Origin: Fragilariopsis cylindrus CCMP1102
Lineage: Eukaryota > Bacillariophyta > Bacillariophyceae > Bacillariales > Bacillariaceae
Direction: 5' to 3'
Length of the DNA: 64,000 nucleotides
Assembly: GCA_900095095.1 (NCBI GenBank)
Contig: FMBT01000310.1
Span: 1 to 64,000, forward strand
This document shows positions 48,890 through 59,051 of this stretch, one piece after another. The notes below the pieces were generated by a model, which made no database searches, was not told the origin of the DNA, and worked only from the letters and a program-made list of their open reading frames with translations. How positions within the stretch are numbered: the first letter of the stretch is position 1; each line of letters opens with the position of its first letter. A program made the translations under genes and the position numbers.

Positions 48890-50842
48890 TCACTGAACTA
48901 TCATAACAAGAACTAAAACGACGAATATTAAAGACAACGCAGCCATAGCACTGATGACGAGTTGTTCGTTCCTGGGCCTTTTTTCGAATTCTTCTCTTTC
49001 TTGCACGAAACGGAGCAGCAAGGATTCGTACACCGCTTTTGCCTTTATTTTACCACTGTCGAGAAGGATCTTTGTTCGGTCAGATATAGTACCGATCTTA
49101 TTTTTCTCTTCTCTGTACGTCGACGGACAAAATGAAACTTCAGCACTGTTTTCAATAGATCCACCCAATAAATGTTGACCAGTTTCAATATCTAATTCTA
49201 TATCAACAACAGACTTGACATCACATTCCATGACAGAAATTTCTTCTCTGTCAACAATAGGGATTATCAGAGGAATATGACTAGTTCGTTGTTCTAAGCT
49301 GCGATGAACTTTACCTTTAGCTAACATTGCTTTGTTTATGTGTTGCAATTGTTTAGGATCGCATATGTTTATCAAGGGCATGGTCGTATCTGTGTTGCAA
49401 TAGCTCAATACATCGTTCCGTTCAACATTTTTTTCCTCGTCATTAATTTGTCTTAATGGCAAGGACAACGAAAGAGTACTATTGATTTCAGTTGAAAAAT
49501 TGCCTTTCGAAATATCTGCCGGTCGGTTTGGTAAGTCGAGAAAAGATTCCTGTTGCATGTTCTTAATCTTTGCTTTTAGTTCTTTGATCCTTTCATCCCT
49601 TGTCAAGTCTGATTGCTGCTGCTGCTCTAACTTTTGCTTTATCATATGCCCCTTACTGTCAATTCGAAGGGACGTGACTGACTTCAGATGCTGTACTTTG
49701 CTGCTATCTTCGCTTGACTGTCGTTTGGGAATTTCGTGTTGATGCAAAGTATTTTGATCTTGCTGCAAGTTAGGATTGTTGGCAATATCATCTCCATCCG
49801 CGCAAATATCGCTGCCAAGTGATAAATCATCCCATGATGACATTGATTCAAATGAAGATACCGTCTCTTGACAGGCAATGGCGATAACATCCATCAGGTT
49901 CTTATCTGTCCTTGAGCATGCTGTATGATTGCTGATGCGCGAAGACGTTGTTCTTGCTGATGGAAATTCATCTTTTTCTGTATCCTGACTCATGATTGAT
50001 GGGGATTCAGTCCCAGATTCCCACGAGTTGAGAGGCCTTTCTCTGTGAAAGTGGTGGTGGCGGATCGCTATGTCGCTCTTCGAGCAATCAGCTGTAATAC
50101 AAGATTCATCATCTGACAATGAAGTAGAAATAGCGGAGATCACGAAAGACAACTCATTTTCAGCCATCACTTCAAATGGAACGATTCTTGTACAAAAAAC
50201 ATCTGCCGTATCTTCTGTTGTCAAGAAGTGCGTGGTAGACAAATCTTCGCTGCTAGTTGCAAGTTCTATTTCAGAGAAAATATCAACATTCTTCAATAGT
50301 GATTTTGTTTTGTTCTTCGAAGCTGTTACTGATGTCGCTATATGTCGTTTTTGGTTGCCAATCTTATTCTTGTCTATCACGCTTCTTTTTGTAATCTTTT
50401 GGGTACGAACATCCCCATCTTGAGTCGTCGATTGCAACGAGAGACTTTGACTGGTGCTCCGACTCGGATCCCTTCTATTATCAGTGCGACTACCCCCAGT
50501 CTTTGAATTATTTGATCTATCATTTTCTTTCGGACGAGAAATAGGTCTTGGACGCGAATTAGACCTTTTTCGCTGCCGCAACGATACTTCATCGGCTTCA
50601 TCTTCAGAATAGTACGTCGATCCTTCTGAAGAGCTCCACGATACTTCTTCTCTGCTGTTGGAAGTCGGTGACAACGACAGAGTAATATCAAGACTTTCCG
50701 ACGGAGATTCGACATTCTTTGGATAAGTAGTTGTACCGAAAGTATCGAATTTATGATCCAACATGCTGCGCTTTGTATTCGTATTCGTATTCTTATTTTT
50801 ATTAGTTCTCATTATCCTTCTATTATTCAGGACGGATGTCAT
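48890..50842 (-). CDS. Ser-rich tail-anchored protein, unknown function
   Basis: A single intact exon of 650 residues. The N-terminal region is basic with Asn/Ser/Arg (1-150). The middle is acidic and Ser-rich with patches such as SWSSSEGSTYYSEDEADE. The last 22 residues (NEQLVISAMAALSLIFVVLVLVM..) form a single hydrophobic helix before two or three final residues, so it should be tail-anchored in an ER or outer organelle membrane. There is a predicted coiled part near residues 410-440 (LEQQQQSDLTRDERIKELKA). No named domain. No frame break is seen, unlike the genes around it. Confidence 0.78.
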   Translation of the reverse strand: MTSVLNNRRIMRTNKNKNTNTNTKRSMLDHKFDTFGTTTYPKNVESPSESLDITLSLSPTSNSREEVSWSSSEGSTYYSEDEADEVSLRQRKRSNSRPRPISRPKENDRSNNSKTGGSRTDNRRDPSRSTSQSLSLQSTTQDGDVRTQKITKRSVIDKNKIGNQKRHIATSVTASKNKTKSLLKNVDIFSEIELATSSEDLSTTHFLTTEDTADVFCTRIVPFEVMAENELSFVISAISTSLSDDESCITADCSKSDIAIRHHHFHRERPLNSWESGTESPSIMSQDTEKDEFPSARTTSSRISNHTACSRTDKNLMDVIAIACQETVSSFESMSSWDDLSLGSDICADGDDIANNPNLQQDQNTLHQHEIPKRQSSEDSSKVQHLKSVTSLRIDSKGHMIKQKLEQQQQSDLTRDERIKELKAKIKNMQQESFLDLPNRPADISKGNFSTEINSTLSLSLPLRQINDEEKNVERNDVLSYCNTDTTMPLINICDPKQLQHINKAMLAKGKVHRSLEQRTSHIPLIIPIVDREEISVMECDVKSVVDIELDIETGQHLLGGSIENSAEVSFCPSTYREEKNKIGTISDRTKILLDSGKIKAKAVYESLLLRFVQEREEFEKRPRNEQLVISAMAALSLIFVVLVLVMIVQ

Positions 50843-51476
50843 CTTGGAAATAAATAGTAGTTGGTCTCATTAATTTAAAATACCTCGTCGTCACTCGTCA
50901 ACACCGTTGTAATCCTTAACTTTGTTACTGCGATGTTACGGTAGATGTTTTTGGAATGAACGGTTAAAGAAGTGATTTTCTTAGCCAGAGAAATAACTTG
51001 TATGACGCATATCCAATTCCATACGGTAGGAGGACGAGGAATGCAAAAATCTGGATGACTTTCAAAATCAGCCCCTAAGCGTTGGGTATTGTTAAACGAA
51101 AATTCTGAAGTGTGATTCGTGTTGTAAATCGTAAGTACATACGACTAACTGATAAATCTGTAAAACCGCGTGTGTGAATAGAAAAATTTATCAGCCAGCC
51201 GAACACAAAATAAGAGACTTAGTTAGTACCATTCATCCAATAATAATTAATGACCTTCTAATTGCTTGTCCTTGACAATAATAAGGTTGACACGCAAAAG
51301 AGTGCAGCCATCTCATCGCCAACATGCTGCAAGTCAAATCTTTACAGAAAATATTGATCGAGAATAAAGAGACAAGAGATGGAGCGAATGAATCTGTGTT
51401 GGAGGATATATGAAAATTATAGCATCATCACTTCATCAGTTAGTTCATTGTTATCTATCAGAGCAATTAACCTACT
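50843..51476. other. Divergent promoter region
   Basis: Between the tail-anchored protein (minus) and the NIPA-like gene (plus). No coding or repeat feature is clear. Confidence 0.55.
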
Positions 51477-52979
51477 GTGGATGAAGGAGTAGTAGGAATA
51501 ACTGCATCGGATTGGGCTAAAGGAATATTCCTGTCGATAATTGCATCAATAATTGGTGGAGCAAGCAAGTTATCAATTCGAAAGTCATGGCTAATACAGG
51601 CAGAACAAGTAAATCAGTACCATCAGCACGAGGAGGAAGAACAAGGTTCTATGTCTACCAGCAACGATAATCTCCTTAGTAACGATAACACTACCGTCGA
51701 ACAACCAGATCTAGTAACACCACCACTAGCAACAGCAGACGCTACAGACCATGATGAACAACGACAACAACGACAGCGACGACCTTCACCCGTATGGTTT
51801 TATTTTCTTCGTGGATGTGGAATGTTTGGAATGTCAGTATTGAATCCTATCTGTTGTGTATTAGCAATGAATTATGCTTCTCCAAGTATATTGGCACCCT
51901 TTAGTGGATTGACTCTCGTGTGGGTGATTTTATTTTCACCTTTAGTAAATAACGAACAACCATCGAGTCGGCAAATTTTAGCATGTTGTTTCATTATTGC
52001 TGGAGAAGTTATTGTAGCAATATTTGGTGACCATACAAACGATGAGGGAATTTCAGTGGCCGAGGTTGTGTTGTCGTATAAGAAACCAGCCTTTATTATA
52101 TACTTTGTCGGATTGATAATATATCTTATTGTGATGACATACTGGATTAATTACTCTGAATCGTACCTATTACGACGCTTTGCATGGGGATGCAGTGGTG
52201 GTGCAATTACAGGAACACAAAATTTCTTAAAGGATAGTTTAACAATTGTCAAGGCTGTTGCGGTCGACGATCAACAACAGCATCATCATCTTCCGTGGGT
52301 ATTTTATGTTCTATTTTTGTCAGCAGCCAGTACTGCCTTTATTGGTTTACTTATTTTGACAGCCTGTATGAAGCGATACGATACGACTTATTCCGCAGCA
52401 AGTTTTGTCGGTAGTTTCGTCGTTTCAGCAAGTATAATGGCAGCCGTGCATTATAATACCTTTGCTGGTTTGGAGGGTGTCCTGAATTATATTTTGTACC
52501 CGTTGGGAATTGCTGTCCTTATGATTGGTGTGTACATACTGGTAAGAGAGAGTAATGAGTCCTATGAAGAGGACGAATCAGTCGATCAACAAAGAAGACA
52601 ACAAGACACAAGCAGTAACGATGAGGATAGTTTTGATTCAGAGGTAAGTAACTTTTCTTGAAATTATATGTTAATATTGGATTGAAAAAGAAGGAAAAAA
52701 GATTGGATATTGCTAACCGATTTTCCTCATCTCATAATGTGTAGCATCGTATGTTTGATTATACTGAAGTGGGCGAAACGGCGAGAGAAGAAACAATGGT
52801 ATGATATTTTCTACAGATTAGCTTATTCATACGATTCCATAGGCAGAATTTGCGCTAGTTCCTCTCTATCTACCTCTACCACTACTCGCCTTTTTTCATT
52901 GATGATTCCGAAAACGTCGCACCTTTCGTGACTTCTTTGTTTTTTTCAGAATATCGTGGGATATTCTGAATTCAAGTAG
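51477..52979 (+). CDS. NIPA-like divalent cation transporter (DMT superfamily)
   Basis: Exon 1 runs to 52643 and exon 2 is 52950-52979 (GAG then AAT, GT-AG, phase 0). The protein has about nine membrane helices. The first pair is split by a Gln/Asp/Thr-rich insert (residues 42-100). Family-like segments are SDWAKGIFLSIIASIIGG, YASPSILAPFSGLTLVW, GAITGTQNFLKDSL and YPLGIAVLMIGVYILV. The NIPA family moves Mg2+ and other divalent ions at plasma or endosomal membranes. The start is not firm: the frame begins GTG at 51477 after a TAA, and no in-frame ATG precedes it. A short upstream exon or a missing base is likely. The C-terminal tail is acidic. Confidence 0.82.
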
Positions 52980-53632
52980 ATGTACTGTAGCAGCAACATG
53001 TCGGACTCGACGCGGCTTTATTAATGAAGCAAATGTTCCACTATGAACGGCTTCTTAAATCACGACATCTCTCTGAATCCGAATATGAGAAAAGAATTGA
53101 TAATTGTAACACAAGGACTTCTCCACTTTTTCTATAATAATAAAGCAAAGAGAAGTAATTTGTTCAATGCAAAATAGCTAGACTGATACAATGCACGAAA
53201 TAAATAATAGGGGATTCGTTCAATTGTATATTTTAAAGATTTTGTATTCACCATAGTATAACTCTAGTAGTATAGTGTTGTCGATTCCTTGTAATTTATA
53301 TTGGATAGTCATCATTGGTTTTTTGTATTGCCGAATGACAGTCATGATCAGTACTTTTGCATATTAAACGGTAAGTGATACTGCTGTCATTTATTTATAT
53401 TTTATAGATAATTTACTTCTTTTGCACTTTAACTGTGGCAGATTTGTGATGTGGCATGGTGCTTTATGACCGCCACCGCTGCTATTGTAACTGAAATTAT
53501 GATAATCAACTAACACTCCCATATAAGGTAGGTTACGTCTCCCAAACATCTGGTGCTGATGGTCCTCATCACTCATTATCTCCTCATTCGATACTACAAT
53601 ACCTTCCTCTTTATTGTTTCCCCCCTATTGAT
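52980..53632. other. Intergenic region
   Basis: Between the NIPA-like gene stop and the stop of the LRR-like gene (convergent). A 61-codon minus-strand frame near 53391-53576 is too short and uncharacteristic to support. AT-rich otherwise. Confidence 0.5.
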
Positions 53633-54832
53633 TTAATATTTACCTCCCGGTGCTGCGATACGCCGCTTTTTAAATAGACGTCCACTTCGTCGTCGAGTGC
53701 TATGTAATGGACGATTGTATAATGTACCAAATAGTTGTGTATGATCTTCCTCTCGTATAAAGGTATATAGAAGCAAAGGTTTCTTTGCTAAAATTTCTAA
53801 AATATCAGGTAGAATTTCCATTGAAATGGATCGTCTACCTAAATATTTCTCGTCATCGTCATTGTCATTGTCATTGTCATTGTCATTGTCGCTATCACCA
53901 TCATTATTTTTATCGATATTATCCCTCTTTTTCAATCTCTTCCAAAATCGATTTAATTTCATGTGACGATCGAAACGAGATTGCAATAATCTTCCTTCAA
54001 TTCCACCTTCTTTCAGAAGTACTTCGTCTTCGTTCACATCATCGTCTGGAGATATTGCCATAGGTACTGCTCTCGTATCTAGTTTTAATAGAGTAGTGTT
54101 GTCACGTAAACTTTCCAATAGATGTATACGTCCAGCGTTCGTCATCATTCCCCTTGTGATAATAATTTCCTCAAGACATCGATTACTCTTCAGAGCGTTC
54201 GCAAGCTGTTCAATTCCTTCGTCCGCTACAAACATATCATCTTCCCAGAGCTCAAGACTAAATTTTTCTAGTGCTGTGTTATTGGCAAGGTTAGATCTCC
54301 CAATACAACCAAGTTTTAAATCGGGAAAAGATTCTGCCTGCCCAACAAATTCATTTATGGTCCCTCCATCAATAACGGCATTAAAAACACATTCGAATGT
54401 TCCTTTGACGGCGAAAAGATCGCCCGACAAAGTCAATTCAGTGCTGCCGTTATTACTACGCGTGATAATCGCGGCTGCTTTCTGGGCTTCTACCAATGTC
54501 CAGGGCCTGAGATCCGTGTAGCTTGCGGTAAACGCGGTGCCAAGCTCTAATTGTCGGAGAAAGAAATCCAAACATTGTTTTTTTTTTTCTCGATTGTGGC
54601 AACTATTGAATATTCTAAGAGACATGAATAAAAGAGGATGCGAATCCAAGCTATTCGTGATAGCCTCCTGTAACTCCTGTGATGTATTCATTGTTTCGTC
54701 GTCAAAATCACAGGTCAATCTGATGTCTGCTTTCTTTCCATCATAATTTCTCAACGCGGTCACGACCTCTTCCATTGAATGTTCATCTGGCCAATCTAGA
54801 TCACTACTTTCATAATCTTCGAACTCCGCCAT
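53633..54832 (-). CDS. Leucine-rich-repeat-like protein
   Basis: The ATG at 54832 is the first in frame (a few earlier codons lack ATG), giving 399 residues. Residues 1-200 are mixed. About 200-270 has Leu-rich repeat units of the RNI/LRR kind: LEKFSLELWEDD, GIEQLANALKSNRCLEEIII and GRIHLLESLRDNTTLLKL. A (CATTGT)n tract encodes an Asp-Asn repeat (about residues 315-335). The C-terminus is basic (STRRRSGRLFKKRRIAAPGG), a possible nuclear signal. It probably acts as a binding scaffold. No frame break is seen. Confidence 0.72.
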   Translation of the reverse strand: MAEFEDYESSDLDWPDEHSMEEVVTALRNYDGKKADIRLTCDFDDETMNTSQELQEAITNSLDSHPLLFMSLRIFNSCHNREKKKQCLDFFLRQLELGTAFTASYTDLRPWTLVEAQKAAAIITRSNNGSTELTLSGDLFAVKGTFECVFNAVIDGGTINEFVGQAESFPDLKLGCIGRSNLANNTALEKFSLELWEDDMFVADEGIEQLANALKSNRCLEEIIITRGMMTNAGRIHLLESLRDNTTLLKLDTRAVPMAISPDDDVNEDEVLLKEGGIEGRLLQSRFDRHMKLNRFWKRLKKRDNIDKNNDGDSDNDNDNDNDNDDDEKYLGRRSISMEILPDILEILAKKPLLLYTFIREEDHTQLFGTLYNRPLHSTRRRSGRLFKKRRIAAPGGKY

Positions 54833-54844
54833 ATTTACATTCAA

Positions 54845-55320
54845 ACAGATAAATATTGGTGCGGATTGCTGGTCTGGGGTTATGAATTTGTGAATGTATG
54901 AATCCTCATTCTGTTCTTCGTAACGAACGGAATGGTTTTCGATTTTAATTCTTTACTAAAACAAAACAAAGGCAAGAAAAGAAAGGTGAAAAAACTTTTC
55001 CGGCGTTCAAAGATCCTCTCATCCATATTACAGTACTACTATGATGGGTTAATTTGAATCACGAATTTGAGACAAACCGTGACTAACGGGAACAGCGCAG
55101 AATATCACCAGCAAAAAAAAAAAGCGAACAGAGAAAGAATCAATCGGTTACAATCGCAAAAAATACTATCATCGGTAGTAACAATACTGAGACCGAACTT
55201 GCATCAAGGGTTGGGAATATCGAAATAACAATTGCTACAAACTCTTTATCTGTTTCTAAAAGTCGAGGTTGCGTTTCCATCCAATCTTTCGGGCTGGTTT
55301 ACTCGTCTGAATATCTTCAG
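54845..55320. other. Divergent promoter region
   Basis: Between the LRR-like gene (minus) and the CDIN1-type gene (plus). No feature is seen. Confidence 0.5.
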
Positions 55321-56796
55321 ATGGAAAGAACATGCCAGCAATGTGAAAGAACGTTGAACAAAAATTCATTTGGAAAAAATCAATGGAAAAGAAAAGACAA
55401 AATCTCGATTCGGTGTAAAGATTGCACATCGTTAACCAATAGTACTCCCCGAAAGAAATTAAAATCCGGCATTTTAATTAAAGCGAGTAATATAATGATT
55501 GATACCAACGTCAAAATCAATTCAAATAATAATGTAGGCGAAGGTGGTAAAGGTAAAACATCGTCGTCAAATTCCAATTCCAATTCCGATTCCATTTCGA
55601 GAGAAGCCCAAAACGAAAAAGATTCAAGATTAAAAGTAACAAAGAAAATACAAAAAAAGAAGGACGAAAAGAAGAAATGCAAGAAAGAAGAATTGGGTCC
55701 AGAATTAATCAAGATTAAACTGATGGAAAGAATCAATGTCTTGTCCGATTCTGAGCGAAAATATTTCAACTCGAATGGACCTCGTTGGCTATTTCGGAAA
55801 GCGATGAGAAGATTGTTGCAGATAAAGTTATTGTTAATGGCTGGTATGGACCAATGGATGCAAATGAATTGCTTCAGCTGCGGGATCATGTCAAATCAAC
55901 ACAAATGACTGTTCGCAGGCTATTTCTCTTCGTTCTGCATATCTACAACAAAAGGGGATGGTGAGTGTAAAAAAAATGGTCTGCAACAAATTTACTTTAT
56001 ATGACGGGGCCGAAATTACTTTTTGTTTTGTTTCTACACCCTTTCTACCAGTAAAATCTCACATCTATTGGTTTCAATCGTGTTCATTATTTGTTTGATG
56101 GTAGTACCGACACGGAGTTCTTCGAAAACAAGCAAAGAATTTGTACAAAGATTACAAACAGGGATGCAATATACTGGATTTGGCAAAGAAGTGTGATAAT
56201 CCTCCTATGAATGTATTTCGTACCATGCTCGCGGAGATGAAATTAAGTAAGATTCAAATTAAAGCTTATCTTCGAGATCCACAGAAATTTCACAAACGAG
56301 AAAGAGAAGAGTTCCTAGCTGCTGAGTCTTCTGATGTAGTTTCGATGGTAAATCAGGTGGAAATACACAAAAACGCAGAAGTATTCGAAGATGTTCTTTC
56401 TGATTGGCTAGAGAAGAGGGGGATCCGATTTGTCCGTCAAAAGCAATTGGAAATAGAACAGAAAGAAGAATTCGGCTCGCCGGTTTTGACTCCTGATTTC
56501 TTACTACTGGATTCGGTTATTATAGACGGTATATCAGTTCATTGGATCGACTGTAAGGCATTTTATGGGTGCAATCTTCAATTTAGTATTAAAAGACCAA
56601 AAAGCAAATGACACGATATATCAATCACTGGGGTTCTGGGGCTATAGTTTACCTACAAGGATTTAGCGAAGCGATTAAAATTCCAAATTGTGTATTGCTG
56701 AACGCATACGGGGCCCTTGACGTCGACATCTTGTCCGATCTCGAAGGAAAAAATTGTCTTGGACTTAATCAAGTTGCGACGACTGTATTTGAATGA
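55321..56796 (+). CDS. CDIN1: CDIN1 (C15orf41)-type PD-(D/E)XK nuclease
   Basis: Exon 1 is 55321-55960 and exon 2 starts at 56105 (AG before TAC, phase 0). Residues 1-38 form a small Cys module, CQQC...CKDC, reminiscent of the Stc1-type treble clef. A Lys-rich linker follows. The core matches the CDAN1-interacting nuclease: SLRSAYLQQKGM, YRHGVLRKQAKNLYKDYKQG, NPPMNVFRTML, then SPVLTPDFLLLD (catalytic Asp), VHWIDCKAFYG (Asp-Cys-Lys in place of the family's E-x-K) and INHWGSGAIVYLQGF. Frame breaks (-1) lie near 55800, 55914 and 56594 (AAAAGACC). In animals it works with codanin-1 in chromatin assembly. Whether codanin-1 exists here is unknown. Confidence 0.85.
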
Positions 56797-57219
56797 GAAC
56801 ACACGAAAGACAAACATAAAGCAACGATAAATCCAAGAAGCACGACTTCTTCTCTCTTTTTTTTCTTTAGCTAAGAGATCTTATCTTATCATATCAGTTT
56901 ATCGACGCTTAGCGTATTCAATAAACTATTGAAGGAACAGCTTTTTTAGTCTTCGGACGAGGGACCCCGGATCGCTTGGATCATGGATACTTCCCGAAAG
57001 CTCATGGGTTTTCATATAATTAGGGGAACGTAATATGGAAAATAGCTGATGCGACTATTATTTACAATAAATAACTTACTGGCAATCCATAAACTCAAAA
57101 ACGCTGCACAAGTACTATACAATTTCTATGAACCGATATTTGATTTACAAAGTATTTTCTTCATTTTCTAGAATATCGCCGTAACTGATTTTTTCTAAGA
57201 TCATGGTTAACTAAATTGA
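56797..57219. other. Convergent intergenic region
   Basis: 3' regions of the CDIN1-type gene and deoxyhypusine hydroxylase. No gene recognised. Confidence 0.5.
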
Positions 57220-58471
57220 TTATGCTGCTGTCTGAACGACGTTGAAATGTTGGGCGAGTATATGCTTCCGGATTTCAGATGTGGCTACTGTTGATGCGTG
57301 TTTTTGTTTACCAAATGATACTCCCGCAGATTCTGATTCGGAACATTCTTCAAATTCAATGGAGGCATTATTATCGTTACTACCCCAATAATCAGCAGCG
57401 TCCAATGCAACGATGCAGATTCCGCTACGGCTGGATCGAAATCTTTCTGATATTTAGTCAATATCGATTCGATCCGTTCCCAATCTTCAGAAGATCCTTC
57501 TATGGCACCTAATGCCTCAGCTGATTCATGTCGTACCATCGCGTGTTCATCCAGTCTTGACAACGATTCTTCCAGAGCAGATATACTACACGGATGCTGT
57601 AGTTGACCTAGGACGAATGCTACCTCATGTCTTAATAATGGTGACGATGTATCGTCGACTAAGGCCCGACATAGTTGTCGTACCGATTCCTCTCCACCAC
57701 GATTCCGTAAAGAAAACATAGCCCGATATCGTTCAATTAAATCTCCTCGACGCTGGTATCCAATGCTGTTATTCTTACTACTATTGTCATAGTCGTCATT
57801 AACACTCGTATCATCTTCTTGTATGCTGTTGATAAGAATATCTCCCAATTGGGTCGTTGATAAAGAAATATGTGCTGGATCGACTTCGACTGGATCAATC
57901 GAATTATAAGGAGCTAACATACAAGCACATCCAACGACTAGCGAGTTATCATTTTCGGACGTTACATGATTCAATCGATTCAATGCTAACAAACACGTAT
58001 CTGACAATTCATCTAAAGTCCCTTCATTTTTTACTCGAGTTATTTCTAAAACGGACCTGGATTTCAACGATGCAATCGCACCCAAGGCTTCGGCTGCCTC
58101 GTGACGAACCATAACACAATCATCTTCCTTCAACAATAATTTTCAAGTGTCGTACATGCTCGTTCGGTTTTCATTTGTCCTAGAACGTATGCAAATTCGT
58201 GACGTAATAAACTCCCATGTTCTTTCACAAAAACTTGTTCACATAATACGGTAACAATATCTTCCATTTTTTGTGTTCGAGACAATAACCCCTTCCCCTC
58301 ATTTTTGTTGTTGTTGTTGCTGGTATTATCGTGTGATTTTTCTTCTTCTTCTTTTTGAAGATCGACGAAAAGTTGTTTAGCATAATACGCCGCTCTCATT
58401 CGCATTCCTATTAGAGATGTTGGATCTCTCAGCGTCGTCTGGATATCTTCCAATTCTGGTGTTTTCCACAT
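57220..58471 (-). CDS. DOHH: Deoxyhypusine hydroxylase (HEAT-repeat metalloenzyme)
   Basis: The start ATG is at 58471. Frame breaks (-1) occur at about 58128 (GAAAATTATTG) and about 57430. All four His-Glu iron-ligand pairs are present: LLRHEFAYVLGQ, MVRHEAAEALGA, LLRHEVAFVLGQL and MVRHESAEALGA, in two blocks of HEAT repeats. The enzyme hydroxylates deoxyhypusine on eIF5A in the cytoplasm using a di-iron site. The protein is longer than the usual about 300 residues because of Asn/Asp/Ser inserts between the blocks. The last segment (DAADYWGSN onward) is an extra tail. Confidence 0.93.
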
Positions 58472-59051
58472 GATGATTAATGATTTATTCTATTTTAAAG
58501 AGAATGACTACGATGAACGTTTTCAACGTTTTCCTTATTTACTTCTCTTCCCGGTCCTTTTCTTTAAGCTGTCGACTGCTGTACAAAATGTTGTGTTCTC
58601 TTCATATCTCTCATTTATTCTTGATCTCTCTCACATTATTTCTCTCTCTCTTGAGATTTGAGTCAGATGAGTGGAAGCGAGTGTGCATGTTATGTACTAT
58701 TAGCTATTGCTTACTTAAGTAGTAAATAAAAATTGAGCAAAATTTGCTTAGATTTTACCCTCCCCCCGCGCTCAATCGTGAACCAACTAAACTATTTTAG
58801 CGTTCGCATTATAATGCGAACGTTCCAACTAAAAAACACGATCAAAAGATCTCACAACCTTCTTTAATAAAGATTCGATCCTATTGTACACATGAAATCA
58901 AGGTGAACAATAACCGAATATTAGAGCTAGCACATATGTAAGCTCACAATCTTACAGTCTAATACAAACTAAACTAATTCCGTTCGTGTCAGCAAAATAT
59001 TGTTCTTAATTCTTTGAAAAAAAGTTTCTTTCGTTAACAAATATAAGGAAC
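58472..59051. other. Divergent promoter region with perfect palindrome
   Basis: Between DOHH (minus) and the ThDP enzyme gene (plus). A 22-bp palindrome lies at 58801-58822. No other feature. Confidence 0.6.
58801..58822. promoter_or_regulatory. 22-bp perfect palindrome, possible protein-binding site
   Basis: The palindrome is CGTTCGCATT-AT-AATGCGAACG. It sits 230 bp before the ThDP enzyme start and 330 bp from the DOHH start. The role is unknown; a perfect dyad of this length in a divergent promoter suits a dimeric regulator, but a chance hairpin is not excluded. Confidence 0.5.
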
